Part shown: positions 46,339 through 55,544 of the stretch, piece by piece
Numbering within the stretch: position 1 is the first letter of the stretch
Layout: the number at the start of each line of letters is the position of its first letter
NCBI RefSeq assembly: GCF_008704555.1
Contig: NZ_CP023702.1
Span: forward strand, 2,604,001 to 2,668,000
From: Streptomyces nitrosporeus
Lineage (GTDB): Bacteria > Actinomycetota > Actinomycetes > Streptomycetales > Streptomycetaceae
DNA: 64,000 nt
Direction: 5' to 3'
Translations under genes and position numbers: made by a program
Notes under the pieces: model-generated
What the model saw: the letters and a program-made list of their open reading frames with translations, nothing else
Told to the model about the DNA's origin: nothing
Databases searched by the model: none

Positions 46339-48519
46339 TCACCCGGGTGCCGTGGTCCTTCCGTCCGTCACGCCCAGCCGCGCCTGCTCCTCCTCGACGA
46401 TCCGGCGGGCCAGTTCGGTGTCCGACACGTCGACCGCGTCCGGGGTGGCTTCGGCCACAGCACTACGGCGGGCGTAAGCATCGAACAGACGGGTCTTCTC
46501 CTCCAGCATCTTCACCATGCGCGCGTCCACTCCCCCGGTGGCGAGAAGACGATGCGTGTGGACCGGCCTGACCTGGCCCATGCGGTGGGCCCGGGCCACT
46601 GCCTGGTGTTCGATGGTCGGCTTGATCTGCGGCTCGCAGATGATGACGACGGAGGCAGCCTGCATATTGAGACCGACTCCAGCCGCCTGGATCTGTGCCA
46701 GGAGCACCGCTGGGCCCGGGGCCCCGGCGAAGTCGTCGACGATCTGCTGCCGTCGCCCGGCCGGAACGCTGCCGGTGAGCGGACCGAACATCGGAGCACC
46801 GGCAGTGGACCCCGTGGCGAGCGCCGTCTTCACCACACCCAGTACGTCCTTGAAGTTGGAGAAGACCACTGTCTTCTGTCCGTTCTCGCCGGCCTCCTGA
46901 ACGATCTCGCACAGCCGGTCCAGCTTGGCCGATTTCTCGGGGCGCATGTAGGCGGCCCTGCGCATCGCCATGAAGTTGCCCGCGCGCACGGCCTCCCGGT
47001 ACGCCTCCTCGTCCGACGCGCTCAGTTCCTCCCACTCGTCGGTCTGCTGGAGACTCGGGAGCTCCGTCAGCACGTCTTCCTGGTTGCGCCTCAGGTAGAC
47101 AGGGGCAACGGCCTTGCGGAAGGCGACCGATCCCACCAGGACGTCCCGCTCGCCGAGCGCGTGTGCCACCCCTTCATCGAGCATCCGGACCAAGTTGCGG
47201 AACTCCACGACCCGGTTCTCCATCGGAGTTCCGGTCATGAAGAGGGTGCGCTCACAACGGTCCGCCCACAGGGCGACCGACTGCGACCGCTTGGTCTTCG
47301 GGTTCTTCACGGAGTGCGCTTCGTCGACGACGAGCAGCCCGACCTCCCCGCCGCCCGGCGCCGGAAATCCGCGCAGTGCGTCGAACGTGGTCACTCCCAC
47401 CCCGCCCCGCCCCTTCCAGTCGGCAAACGCGTGGTGCCGGTCGGGGCCGTGGAGCACCATGACGCGAAGGAGGCTGCGGGCCTCGATCTCCCGCGTCCAG
47501 TTCACGAGAACGCTCGCCGGGCAGACGACCATGAAATGGCTCTGCCCTTCGGCGGCCAGGTGTGCCAGCACGGCAATCGCCTGGATCGTCTTCCCGAGAC
47601 CCATCTCGTCGCCGAGTATCACCTTGCGCTGCGCAAGGACGAATCGTGCGCCGAACGCCTGGTAGCCGCGCAGGGAGACCCGCCGGTACGAGTCGTCGAG
47701 CTGTTGCGTCCGTACCCGTTCGGCGACCTCCTCCGGCAGGAACCCCTCCGCGGCTGCCGCGTCCGGCAGCCGCCCGGAGATCTCGGCGAGCAGGCTGTAG
47801 TACTCCGTGGAGCGGAGTTCGAAGTCCACCCAGGCCGCGATGTCGGACGAAGATCCACGGAGCAGGTCCACCGAGACCTGGGCGAACAGCCCGGGCAGAC
47901 CGGCCTGCTCCGCTTCGTCCACCAGCGAACGGATCTCGATGACCGCCGCCAGGGCACGTGCTTTCTTCCCCCGGCCCGCCAGCAGCATTCCGAGACGCCC
48001 GGCGGCGGGCCTCGCGTCGGCCAGCAACGGGCCGAGCCGTTCCGACAGGGCTGCGGCTCGGTCCACCGCGCGCCGGGCGTCCGGACCGGCTTCCACCAGT
48101 ACGTGCAGGGCCATGACGAGCGCGGTGGTGTTTGGTTCCGGCCGGTCCACATCGATGTGAACGGCTACCGTCTCGTGCACCGCTTCGGAAAGCCGGCGGG
48201 CAGCGGCAAGGATCTGGTCGACAGTGCGCTGCCCGACACCAGGGATCTGCCGCAACCGGTAGGGGCCCGCTTCGAGGACACGGCCCACCGTGCCAAGGCC
48301 GCTCTTCTCGACGTTCCCCAGCCGCAGGCGTCCTTCGGTGACGTCCTGCAGCCGGGCGACGGGGATGGCGTCGAGCTCCCGGGTGACTGCTACGTCGTGA
48401 AGCGGCTTCAGCGCCGCCCGCACCGCCTCGACGGACCTGGCGTGGTCACCGACCACCGCCTGCGCTGCCGCGTACAGGCGCGTTCCTCTCGCGACCAGGT
48501 CCCTCTCGTCACGCCCCAC
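46339..48519 (-). CDS. SNF2-type DEAD/DEAH-box helicase with helix-hairpin-helix
   Basis: A 726-aa Swi2/Snf2 ATPase. Residues about 86-108 contain a helix-hairpin-helix DNA-binding motif (LRQIPGVGQRTVDQILAAAR). The helicase core begins with LRGYQAFG (283-290), then Walker A GDEMGLGKT (303-311), DEAH (399-402), MTGTPMEN and the C-terminal lobe ending with VARAHRMGQ. It would translocate on double-stranded DNA or remodel protein-DNA complexes. The start is uncertain: GTG 48519 is used, with GTG 48528 and ATG 48561 also in frame; the frame continues to 48846 without coding character. Codon bias is weaker than in core neighbours, and it borders an integration patch, so it may be accessory. Confidence 0.88.
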   Translation of the reverse strand: MGRDERDLVARGTRLYAAAQAVVGDHARSVEAVRAALKPLHDVAVTRELDAIPVARLQDVTEGRLRLGNVEKSGLGTVGRVLEAGPYRLRQIPGVGQRTVDQILAAARRLSEAVHETVAVHIDVDRPEPNTTALVMALHVLVEAGPDARRAVDRAAALSERLGPLLADARPAAGRLGMLLAGRGKKARALAAVIEIRSLVDEAEQAGLPGLFAQVSVDLLRGSSSDIAAWVDFELRSTEYYSLLAEISGRLPDAAAAEGFLPEEVAERVRTQQLDDSYRRVSLRGYQAFGARFVLAQRKVILGDEMGLGKTIQAIAVLAHLAAEGQSHFMVVCPASVLVNWTREIEARSLLRVMVLHGPDRHHAFADWKGRGGVGVTTFDALRGFPAPGGGEVGLLVVDEAHSVKNPKTKRSQSVALWADRCERTLFMTGTPMENRVVEFRNLVRMLDEGVAHALGERDVLVGSVAFRKAVAPVYLRRNQEDVLTELPSLQQTDEWEELSASDEEAYREAVRAGNFMAMRRAAYMRPEKSAKLDRLCEIVQEAGENGQKTVVFSNFKDVLGVVKTALATGSTAGAPMFGPLTGSVPAGRRQQIVDDFAGAPGPAVLLAQIQAAGVGLNMQAASVVIICEPQIKPTIEHQAVARAHRMGQVRPVHTHRLLATGGVDARMVKMLEEKTRLFDAYARRSAVAEATPDAVDVSDTELARRIVEEEQARLGVTDGRTTAPG

Positions 48520-48561
48520 GCGCCCCACCCCTCTCTCGCAGTCCCCGCATCCTTCCACCAT

Positions 48562-48848
48562 CCGCTCCGGCCCTGAGCCGGCATCCTGTCCGGCCCGGGC
48601 AGGATGCCGGTGGCCCGTAGGGCCTTGACCCAAGACCCCCGGCCCTCGCGCGCCGGCCCTGCCCGACCGGGAAGACGCTCGTCGCGCCGGCCGACGCGCT
48701 CGTGGCCGCCTCCCACGACGAGTACCGAGGCGGGGGAGACGTGGTCGTCTTCGCCGCGTGCACCCCGCCGCACGTATCGGGGAGATCTCGGGCTGCCGTG
48801 TCAAGGACATCGACACCACCCGCTGCGGACTCCGTGCGGACCGCAAAA
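48562..48848. other. Gap upstream of the helicase gene with possible decayed coding sequence
   Basis: Contains a perfect 11-bp inverted repeat CCGGCATCCTG / CAGGATGCCGG (48578-48588 and 48600-48610). Plus-strand sequence reads as protein-like fragments in two frames (ASHDEYRGGGDVVVFAAC, then GEISGCRVKDIDTTRCGL), so a gene may have decayed here. Confidence 0.35.
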
Positions 48849-48882
48849 GCCGTCCGACCCGCTCCGCCGCAGGTCGGACGGC
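48849..48882 (-). terminator. Probable original terminator of ychF
   Basis: A perfect 11-bp stem GCCGTCCGACC / GGTCGGACGGC with A-run and T-run flanks, about 16 nt past the displaced ychF end at 48898. It was probably the native ychF terminator before insertion of the intervening DNA. Confidence 0.65.
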
Positions 48883-48897
48883 CTTTCGCCGGACGTA

Positions 48898-48924
48898 TCA
48901 GACGTTGAAGCGGAACTCCACCAC
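48898..48924 (-). pseudogene. Displaced 3' end of ychF (last eight codons plus stop)
   Basis: The minus strand reads VVEFRFNV-stop, identical in protein to the C-terminus of the intact YchF at 51478-52566. The last two sense codons are AAC GTC here but AAT GTG in the intact gene. The identity ends exactly at 48924. This is what integration of foreign DNA into the 3' end of a gene leaves behind. Confidence 0.75.
48905..48924. repeat. Left att-like direct repeat (ychF 3' end)
   Basis: TTGAAGCGGAACTCCACCAC, identical to 51485-51504. Including 7 more bases outward, the two copies match at 25 of 27 positions. Confidence 0.8.
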
Positions 48925-48995
48925 AAGGCTGTGACCTGCGGAAATACAGGCGCATCCCAGCACGGGGGTCACGTCCCTTTGCGTGGTGTAGGCGA

Positions 48996-50217
48996 TCAGT
49001 CGTTTGATGCAGCGGGCAGGACGGTGGGCTCGTCGGTGTAGAGGGCGTCCATGCTTTCGTTGGAGAGGCAGCGGCGGGGGAAGGCGATCCACTCGTCGTG
49101 GAGTTCGGCGAGGACCGCGGTGGCCGGGCGGAGGACCGCGGGCGGGTTGGGGAAGACCTGGACCACGTCGGTGTGACGTTTGATCTCCCGGTTCAGCCGC
49201 TCCAGCGGGTTCGTCGACTGGATCTTCTTCCAGTGCTGATGAGGAAAGTCCGCGAACGCGGTCAGGTCCTCCTTGGCCTCCAGCAGCATCACTCTGACCT
49301 TGGGGAACTGTCGGCCGAGCATGTCGGCGACGGTGTCGAGCTGGGTGCGAACGGCGTCTGCGGTGGGCTGGGCGAACACCGTGCGGATCGTGGCGGCGAC
49401 CATCTCCGCCGAGCCTTTCGGGATGGCGGCGAAGACGTTACGGACGAAGTGGACCCGGCAGCGCTGCCAGGCGGCGCCGAGCATGACCTTGCGGACGGCC
49501 TTGACCAGGCCGCTGTGGCTGTCGGAGATGACCAGGCGGACGCCGGTCAGTCCGCGTTCGCGCAGGTGCCGCAGGAACTGGGCCCAGAAGGCTTCTGTCT
49601 CGCTGTCGCCGACCATGACGCCCACGACTTCCCGGCCGCCGTCCTGGGTGACGCCGGTGGCGATCACGATCGCCTGGGAGACGATGCGGTGGTCGACGCG
49701 GGCCTTGACGTAGGTGGCGTCGAGGAACAGGTAGGGGAACCGGATGTGGTCCAGCGGACGCGACCGGAAAGCATCCAGCTGTTCGTCGAGGTCTGCGCAG
49801 ATCCGGGAGGCCTCGCTCTTCGATATCCCGGTGTCCGAGCCGAGGGCTTTGACCAGATCGTCGACCGACCGGGTCGAGACACCGTGGACGCAGGCTTCCA
49901 TGACGACCGCGTAGAGAGCCTGGTCGATACGCCGGCGCCGCTCGAGCAGGCTGGGGAAGAAGCTCCCGGCCCGTAGGCTTCGGGATCGCGAGCTCGAGGT
50001 CACCAGCCTGCGTGGTCACGGTCTTCTCCCGGTGGCCGTTGCGCCAGGTCGTGCGGGTGTCGCAGTGCTCGCCCCACTCGGCGCCGGTCTTCACACTCGC
50101 CTCGGCCTCGATCAGTTCCTGCAGCAGCCGCTCGGCGACTTCGCGGACGAGTTCAAGACCATCGGCCGAACGTAGTGACTCAAGGAGGCGAAGCAGGTCA
50201 TGCCGGGACAAGGCCAC
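48996..50217 (-). pseudogene. IS256-family (mutator type) transposase, frameshifted
   Basis: Begins at GTG 50217 (AGGAGG 7 nt upstream) in one frame (residues ALSRHDLLRLLESLRSADG ... ELAIPK) and continues after about position 49976 in another (LRAGSFFPSLLERRRRIDQ ...) to the stop at 48996. Removing one G from the plus-strand GTAGGCTT at 49973-49980 restores a single frame of about 406 residues, the normal IS256 length. Catalytic residues of the DDE site can be seen: Asp in FLDATYVKA, Asp in VISDSHSGL and Glu in NPLERLNREIKRHTDVV. No clear terminal inverted repeats were found, so the element ends are not set. Either the element is inactive or the shift is a sequencing error. Confidence 0.88.
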
Positions 50218-50272
50218 CGTGCATCCTCCTAGGTCGAACTGCCCGTTCACCAAGGAAAGTTGCACGGTGGCC
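50212..50272 (-). promoter_or_regulatory. Hairpin over the transposase start codon
   Basis: GGCCACCGTGCA (50212-50223) and TGCACGGTGGCC (50261-50272) are perfect 12-bp inverted repeats. In minus-strand RNA entering from outside, the GTG start and part of its leader would be base-paired, and AGGAGG would lie in the loop near the stem. This fits the way some insertion sequences suppress translation from read-through transcripts. Confidence 0.55.
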
Positions 50273-50348
50273 TGCCATGTGAGCAGGGAGTACTCACCGG
50301 CAGACGACGTATTCCGGGGAGCAGACCCCGCGCACTCAACAGCGGAGA

Positions 50349-50602
50349 TCCCCTGTACCACACGGCGGGACGCCATCCGCCTGACTGAATACGTCGCAGC
50401 AGTAGGCGTCCATGCCACATCACTTCCGCCCGGGCAGGAGCGGACCGAGGTCGAGGCGTGGCTCGCGTTCGCGGACGCGCACCTCCAAAACCTCACCGAA
50501 TCGGCCTCAGCGCCGAAACTGCCCACGCCGCCGAAACCCAGCGGCGACGACCTCAAGCCATTCCTCGGTCACTGGAGCCCCTACGGACCCCGCTCCTGCT
50601 GA
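50349..50602 (+). pseudogene. C-terminal remnant of an unidentified protein
   Basis: About 84 codons (RRDAIRLTEYVAAVGVHATS..., EVEAWLAFADAHLQNL, ending HWSPYGPRSC) read like a real C-terminus. The frame is open back to 50012 only because it crosses the transposase antisense. There is no start or ribosome binding site. Probably a gene cut by the insertion element; the family is not recognised. Confidence 0.45.
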
Positions 50603-50618
50603 GCCGGACCAAGGGAAA

Positions 50619-51032
50619 TCACACCGCCACGAGCCGGACCCGCTCGCCGCACAGCTTGGCCATGTCGTCAATATCGGAAGTCAGCATGACCACGGGGCGG
50701 TGCTGTCGCAGCGCGGCCTCGGCGACGGCCGCATCGATCGCGTACTTGTGTCCGTGCAACCCGGCATTCATCAGCAACTCCGAGGCAGCCCTCGCCTCCT
50801 CGTCACCGACCGGGACGACCCGCAGCCCGGAAAGCACCCAGTTCAGGCGTGACTTGTTCGTACGGGCGTGGACGGCCTCGATGATGGCGAGCGCACTGAT
50901 CACAACCTCCATGCCACGCGAACGCGCCTCAGCGATCAAAGCCACCACCTGCTCGTCGTCAGCGAGCAGCTTCGAGAGTCCCTCGCTGTCGAGGACCAGC
51001 GTCCCCTCGTGACTCAGCCTGCGGCGGGCCAC
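50619..51032 (-). CDS. PIN-domain toxin (VapC-like)
   Basis: A 137-aa PIN-domain protein: the first acidic residue is Asp15 in LVLDSEGL, Glu in IIEAVHA, then the pair in HKYAIDAAVAEAAL and Asp in LTSDIDDMAKL. These positions build the Mg-dependent RNase site of VapC-type toxins. Starting at GTG 51032 it overlaps the upstream antitoxin gene by 19 nt, a usual antitoxin-toxin arrangement. It would cleave RNA when its partner is lost. The gene sits in the inserted segment next to ychF. Confidence 0.85.
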   Translation of the reverse strand: MARRRLSHEGTLVLDSEGLSKLLADDEQVVALIAEARSRGMEVVISALAIIEAVHARTNKSRLNWVLSGLRVVPVGDEEARAASELLMNAGLHGHKYAIDAAVAEAALRQHRPVVMLTSDIDDMAKLCGERVRLVAV

Positions 51033-51298
51033 TCGGCCTCCTCGGCGAACACCTCGTCGAAGACCTGGCGCGCCCGCTGCCGGGCCGGCTCGGAGACCGG
51101 CCCCTTGCGGCTCTCGTAGTCCGCCAGGTACTCGTCCAGGACCTGCCCGCGCAGCTCACGCTCGACCGCCTCGGCGATGAACGCGGAGAACTCCCGCTTG
51201 CCCACCCGAGCCCGGATCGCCTCCGCGGTCCCCTCCGGCAGCGACAAGCTCACCCGCGTCGCTGGCCCTTCCCCGATGCTGTACGTCGCCTCAGCCAT
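51014..51298 (-). CDS. Antitoxin of the PIN-domain toxin (RHH/CopG-like)
   Basis: A 94-aa protein. The segment TRVSLSLPEGTAEAIRARVG followed by REFSAFIAEAVERELRG is a beta-alpha-alpha ribbon-helix-helix DNA-binding unit (about residues 12-48). The acidic C-terminus (RARQVFDEVFAEEAEWPAAG) would wrap the toxin. The true start is ATG 51298; a longer frame to 51430 has no coding character. The pair is expected to be autoregulated from the short gap at 51299-51401. Confidence 0.82.
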   Translation of the reverse strand: MAEATYSIGEGPATRVSLSLPEGTAEAIRARVGKREFSAFIAEAVERELRGQVLDEYLADYESRKGPVSEPARQRARQVFDEVFAEEAEWPAAG

Positions 51299-51379
51299 GC
51301 CCCCAATTGTGTCAAACGAGTAGGAAAAGCGCCACGTCCGCACTACCTTCACAGCTCGGCCAGCGCCGCGCTCACACGA

Positions 51380-51392
51380 ATCCCAGCACGGG
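51380..51392. repeat. 13-bp repeat shared with 48954-48966
   Basis: ATCCCAGCACGGG occurs here and at 48954-48966, in both cases close to a ychF-end repeat but on opposite sides of it. It may mark part of the element end. Confidence 0.45.
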
Positions 51393-51401
51393 AAAAACAA
51401 A

Positions 51402-51427
51402 GGGCCCGACTCCGAAGAGTCGGACCC
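51402..51427 (-). terminator. Terminator of ychF
   Basis: The stem GGGCCCGACTC / GAGTCGGACCC (one mismatch, CGAA loop) is followed on the minus strand by TTTGTTTTT. It is about 50 nt beyond the ychF stop, and appears to be carried by the inserted DNA. Confidence 0.75.
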
Positions 51428-51477
51428 CATCTGACCTGTACGTTTGCCAGATCAGCGACGTGGTGCTACATCACCCG

Positions 51478-52566
<1,089 letters not shown>

Positions 52567-52985
52567 TTTGGCGACTTCCTGGAGTGAGGAGAGGGGCTCT
52601 GCGGGCGGGCCGGGAGTCGGACCGATTCTCCAGTTTACGGGCGGGCCGGTGCGGCCGGTCACGGGTCCCGCGCGGGAGGGACCGGGGTGGGGGCGGTCGG
52701 GGCCGGGGTGTGCGTGGACGGGTCCGGGGCGCGGGCGGTCGGAGCACGGGCAGAGGCGGTCGGGTCCGGGGCGCGGGCAGAGGCAGGCGGGCCCGGGGTA
52801 CGAACGGACAGGGCTCGGGCAAAGGCTGACGGGCCCGGAGCGCGGGTGGCCGGGTCCGGGGCGGAGGCCGTGACGCGCCGCGGGCGCGCCGGTTTCCGGC
52901 CATGGGGTTCGAACGCAGTGTCAAGGTCGGCCAAAGCGCGTGTCCTGTACCCATGTGCACCCATAAGGCGACCTAGGTTGTACCG
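52567..52985. repeat. Divergent gap with imperfect G-rich tandem repeats
   Basis: From about 52680 to 52870 variants of GGGTCCGGGGCGCGGGC(A/G)G recur every 25-35 nt. These sequences are low-complexity in every frame and no gene is supported. The -10 TAGGTT for the DUF6542 gene is at 52974-52979. Confidence 0.6.
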
Positions 52986-53618
52986 GTGGAGCAGCACAGG
53001 ACACGTACCCCGCAGCGCAGGCAGGCCCCGGCCCCCGAGCAGGTGCCGGTGGCGCCGCGCGGCGGTGTCGCCGGGGCCGCCGCCGCGCCCGTGGCGGTGG
53101 CGGACGCTCCTGTGGCGGCGAAGCCGGGCGGCCGGGCCGCCGGGCAGGGGGCGCGTCCCGGCAGGGTCGCGCCGTTCGTCCTCGCGCTGCGCAGGTTCCC
53201 CGATCCCCGGCTGACCGGTATCGGCGCGGGGCTCTTCGCCGTCGCCGCCATGTTCCTGCTGGGCTGCCTGGACCAGCTGCTCCTGGACGGCTCCGAACCG
53301 GCGTACGGGCTGCTGTTCCTGCCCGTGAGCGCGCTGACCGCGCTCTGGGTCCGCCCCGCCGACCTGGTCACCGCGCCGATCAGCGTGCCGATCGCGTTCG
53401 CCGTCGGGGTGGTCCCCATCGCCGGGGGCACCGGTGGTTTCGGCGGGCAGGCGATGGCGGTCGTCACCGCGCTGGCCGTCCAGGCGGGCTGGCTGTACGG
53501 GGGCACGCTCGTCGCCGGGCTGATCGCCACCGTACGGAAGGTCCGGCGGATGCGGGAGCGGCAGCGGCACCTCGCGAGGGCCGCCGCCGCTCAAGGGGCG
53601 CGCCGCCCCCGTTCCTGA
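52986..53618 (+). CDS. DUF6542-like membrane protein
   Basis: A 210-aa protein with an Ala/Pro-rich N-terminus of about 65 residues and about four helices (AGLFAVAAMFLLGCL, YGLLFLPVSALTALWV, ISVPIAFAVGVVPIAG, VVTALAVQAGWLYGGTLVAGLI), ending in a strongly basic tail (KVRRMRERQRHLAR). It resembles DUF6542, a Streptomyces membrane family of unknown function. The GTG at 52986 lies 6 nt after TAGGTT and lacks a Shine-Dalgarno sequence, so a leaderless mRNA is likely. Convergent with ppgK. Confidence 0.8.
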   Translation: MEQHRTRTPQRRQAPAPEQVPVAPRGGVAGAAAAPVAVADAPVAAKPGGRAAGQGARPGRVAPFVLALRRFPDPRLTGIGAGLFAVAAMFLLGCLDQLLLDGSEPAYGLLFLPVSALTALWVRPADLVTAPISVPIAFAVGVVPIAGGTGGFGGQAMAVVTALAVQAGWLYGGTLVAGLIATVRKVRRMRERQRHLARAAAAQGARRPRS

Positions 53619-53680
53619 CCGCTTCCCGGCCGGCCGTTCCACGGCCCGGTCCTCCGGCTCCGCTCAACGGCCGGAGCCGG

Positions 53681-54418
53681 TCACCTCCCGGCGGCCGCCA
53701 TCGCCGCGCCGACGATACCGGCGTTGTTCTGGAGCTGCGCCGGGACGATTTCGGCGCGTACGTGTTCGATGAGCGGCAGGAACTTCTCGGCCTTGCGGCT
53801 GACTCCCCCGCCGATGACGAAGAGCTCGGGCGAGAACAGCATCTCGACGTGGACCAGGTACTTCTGCACCCGGCGGGCCCAGTGCTGCCAGCTGAGGTCC
53901 TCGTCCTCCTTGGCCTTCGTGGACGCCTTCTTCTCCGCGTCGTGGCCGTGGAGCTCCAGATGGCCGAGCTCGGTGTTGGGGACGAGGTGCCCGTCGGTGA
54001 AGACGGCGCTGCCGATGCCCGTACCGAGGGTCAGCACGATCACCGTGCCCTTGCGGCCGCGTCCCGCGCCGAAGGTCATCTCGGCGACGCCGGCCGCGTC
54101 GGCGTCGTTGAGGATCGTGACGTCCTGCCCGATCCGCTTGCCGAGCAGGGCGCGGGCGTCGGTGTCGATCCACGCCTTGTCGACGTTGGCGGCGGTGCGG
54201 GTGACGCCGTCGGTGACCACTCCGGGGAAAGTGATACCGATCGGTCCCCGCCAGCCGAAGTGCCCGACGACCTCGGCCACCCCGTCGGCGACGCGTGCCG
54301 GGGTGGCCGGGTGCGGGGTCAGCACCTTGTGGCGTTCCTGCGTCAGCTCTCCACGGTCCAGGTCCACGGGAGCGCCCTTGATCCCTGACCCGCCGATGTC
54401 CACACCGAAGATCTCCAT
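53681..54418 (-). CDS. ppgK: Polyphosphate glucokinase (ROK family)
   Basis: A 245-aa kinase that phosphorylates glucose using polyphosphate (and often ATP). The ATP/phosphate motif [12 protein letters not shown] is at residues 5-16, ITFPGVV in the middle, the glucose-binding [11 protein letters not shown] near residue 105 and TLGTGIGSA, then ELGHLELHG. The PpgK-specific features (short length, HLELHG in place of the full ROK zinc motif, and the KEDEDLSWQ segment) match actinobacterial PpgK. The ATG is at 54418, although the frame extends to 54451. It is 58 nt downstream of ispH on the same strand. Confidence 0.95.
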   Translation of the reverse strand: MEIFGVDIGGSGIKGAPVDLDRGELTQERHKVLTPHPATPARVADGVAEVVGHFGWRGPIGITFPGVVTDGVTRTAANVDKAWIDTDARALLGKRIGQDVTILNDADAAGVAEMTFGAGRGRKGTVIVLTLGTGIGSAVFTDGHLVPNTELGHLELHGHDAEKKASTKAKEDEDLSWQHWARRVQKYLVHVEMLFSPELFVIGGGVSRKAEKFLPLIEHVRAEIVPAQLQNNAGIVGAAMAAAGR

Positions 54419-54476
54419 GGACCCACGGTACGGCCAGCGGGCCGGGCACACTGCCCGGACGCCCGGGTGGCCGGGG

Positions 54477-55457
54477 TCAGTTCCCGGAGAGTTCCGCGGC
54501 TTCGGCGCGCAGGTCGCGGCGGAGCTCCTTGGGCAGCGAGAAGGTGATCGACTCGTCCGCCGTCCGCACCGTCTCGACGTCCGCGTACCCGCGTGCGGCC
54601 AGCCATTCCAGCACTCCGTCGACCAGTACGTCCGGGACCGAGGCGCCGGAGGTGAGGCCGACGGTGGTGACGCCCTCCAGCCATGCCTCGTCGATCTCGT
54701 CGGCGAAGTCCACCAGGTGCGCGGCGGGAACGCCGGCGTCCAGCGCGACCTCGACCATACGGATCGAGTTCGAGGAGTTCTTGGAGCCCACGACGATGAC
54801 GAGTTCGGCGTCCTCGGCGAGCTTCTTCACCGCGACCTGGCGGTTCTGTGTGGCGTAGCAGATGTCGTCGCTGGGCGGTGAGAGCAGGTTCGGGAACTTC
54901 TGCTTGAGCGCGTCGACCGTCTCCATCGTCTCGTCGACGGAGAGGGTGGTCTGGGAGAGCCAGACGACCTTCGACTCGTCGCGGACCTCGACGTTCGCCA
55001 CGTCCCCGGGACCGTCGACCAGGGTGATGTGGTCGGGGGCCTCACCGCTGGTGCCGATGACCTCCTCGTGGCCGTCGTGGCCGATCAGGAGGATGTCGTA
55101 GTCGTCCTTGGCGTAGCGGACGGCTTCCTTGTGGACCTTGGTGACCAGGGGGCAGGTCGCGTCGATCGTGGCCAGTTTGCGCTCGGCGGCCTCCGCGTGG
55201 ACGGTCGGCGCGACGCCGTGCGCGGAGAACATCACGATGGATCCCTCGGGCACCTCGGCCGTCTGCTCGACGAAGATCGCACCCTTCTTCTCCAGGGTCT
55301 GCACGACGTACTTGTTGTGCACGATCTCGTGGCGGACGTAGATCGGGGCGCCGTACTGCTCCAGCGCCTTCTCCACGGCGATCACGGCACGGTCCACGCC
55401 CGCGCAGTAGCCACGGGGCGCGGCGAGCAGGACACGGCGGGCAGGAGTTGCAGTCAT
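54477..55457 (-). CDS. ispH: 4-hydroxy-3-methylbut-2-enyl diphosphate reductase IspH
   Basis: A 326-aa iron-sulfur enzyme for the last step of the MEP isoprenoid pathway (HMBPP to IPP and DMAPP). The three cluster cysteines are in [12 protein letters not shown] (Cys18), [11 protein letters not shown] (about Cys103) and [10 protein letters not shown] (about Cys205); catalytic Glu is in the TSGASVPDV region family context and the HGVAP motif binds the diphosphate. The ATG at 55457 has TACGAT 6 nt upstream on the minus strand and no Shine-Dalgarno sequence. Divergent from the APC permease gene. Confidence 0.96.
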   Translation of the reverse strand: MTATPARRVLLAAPRGYCAGVDRAVIAVEKALEQYGAPIYVRHEIVHNKYVVQTLEKKGAIFVEQTAEVPEGSIVMFSAHGVAPTVHAEAAERKLATIDATCPLVTKVHKEAVRYAKDDYDILLIGHDGHEEVIGTSGEAPDHITLVDGPGDVANVEVRDESKVVWLSQTTLSVDETMETVDALKQKFPNLLSPPSDDICYATQNRQVAVKKLAEDAELVIVVGSKNSSNSIRMVEVALDAGVPAAHLVDFADEIDEAWLEGVTTVGLTSGASVPDVLVDGVLEWLAARGYADVETVRTADESITFSLPKELRRDLRAEAAELSGN

Positions 55458-55544
55458 GCGCCCATCGTAAGGCCGTGTCGGACAGGGGCGGGGACGGGCC
55501 GGATCGGGACACTGATGCGTACGCGATCGAGCGACGGAGGGCTC

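Noticed and set aside
48925..50340. Possible terminal inverted repeats of the IS256-type element (GCGGAAATAC near 48938 and CCGGAATACG near 50315)
   Set aside because: The match is short and gapped; the true ends cannot be set by eye.
52910..52925. GGTTCGAAC resembling a tRNA T-arm
   Set aside because: No cloverleaf or acceptor stem could be drawn around it; no tRNA gene was found in the window.
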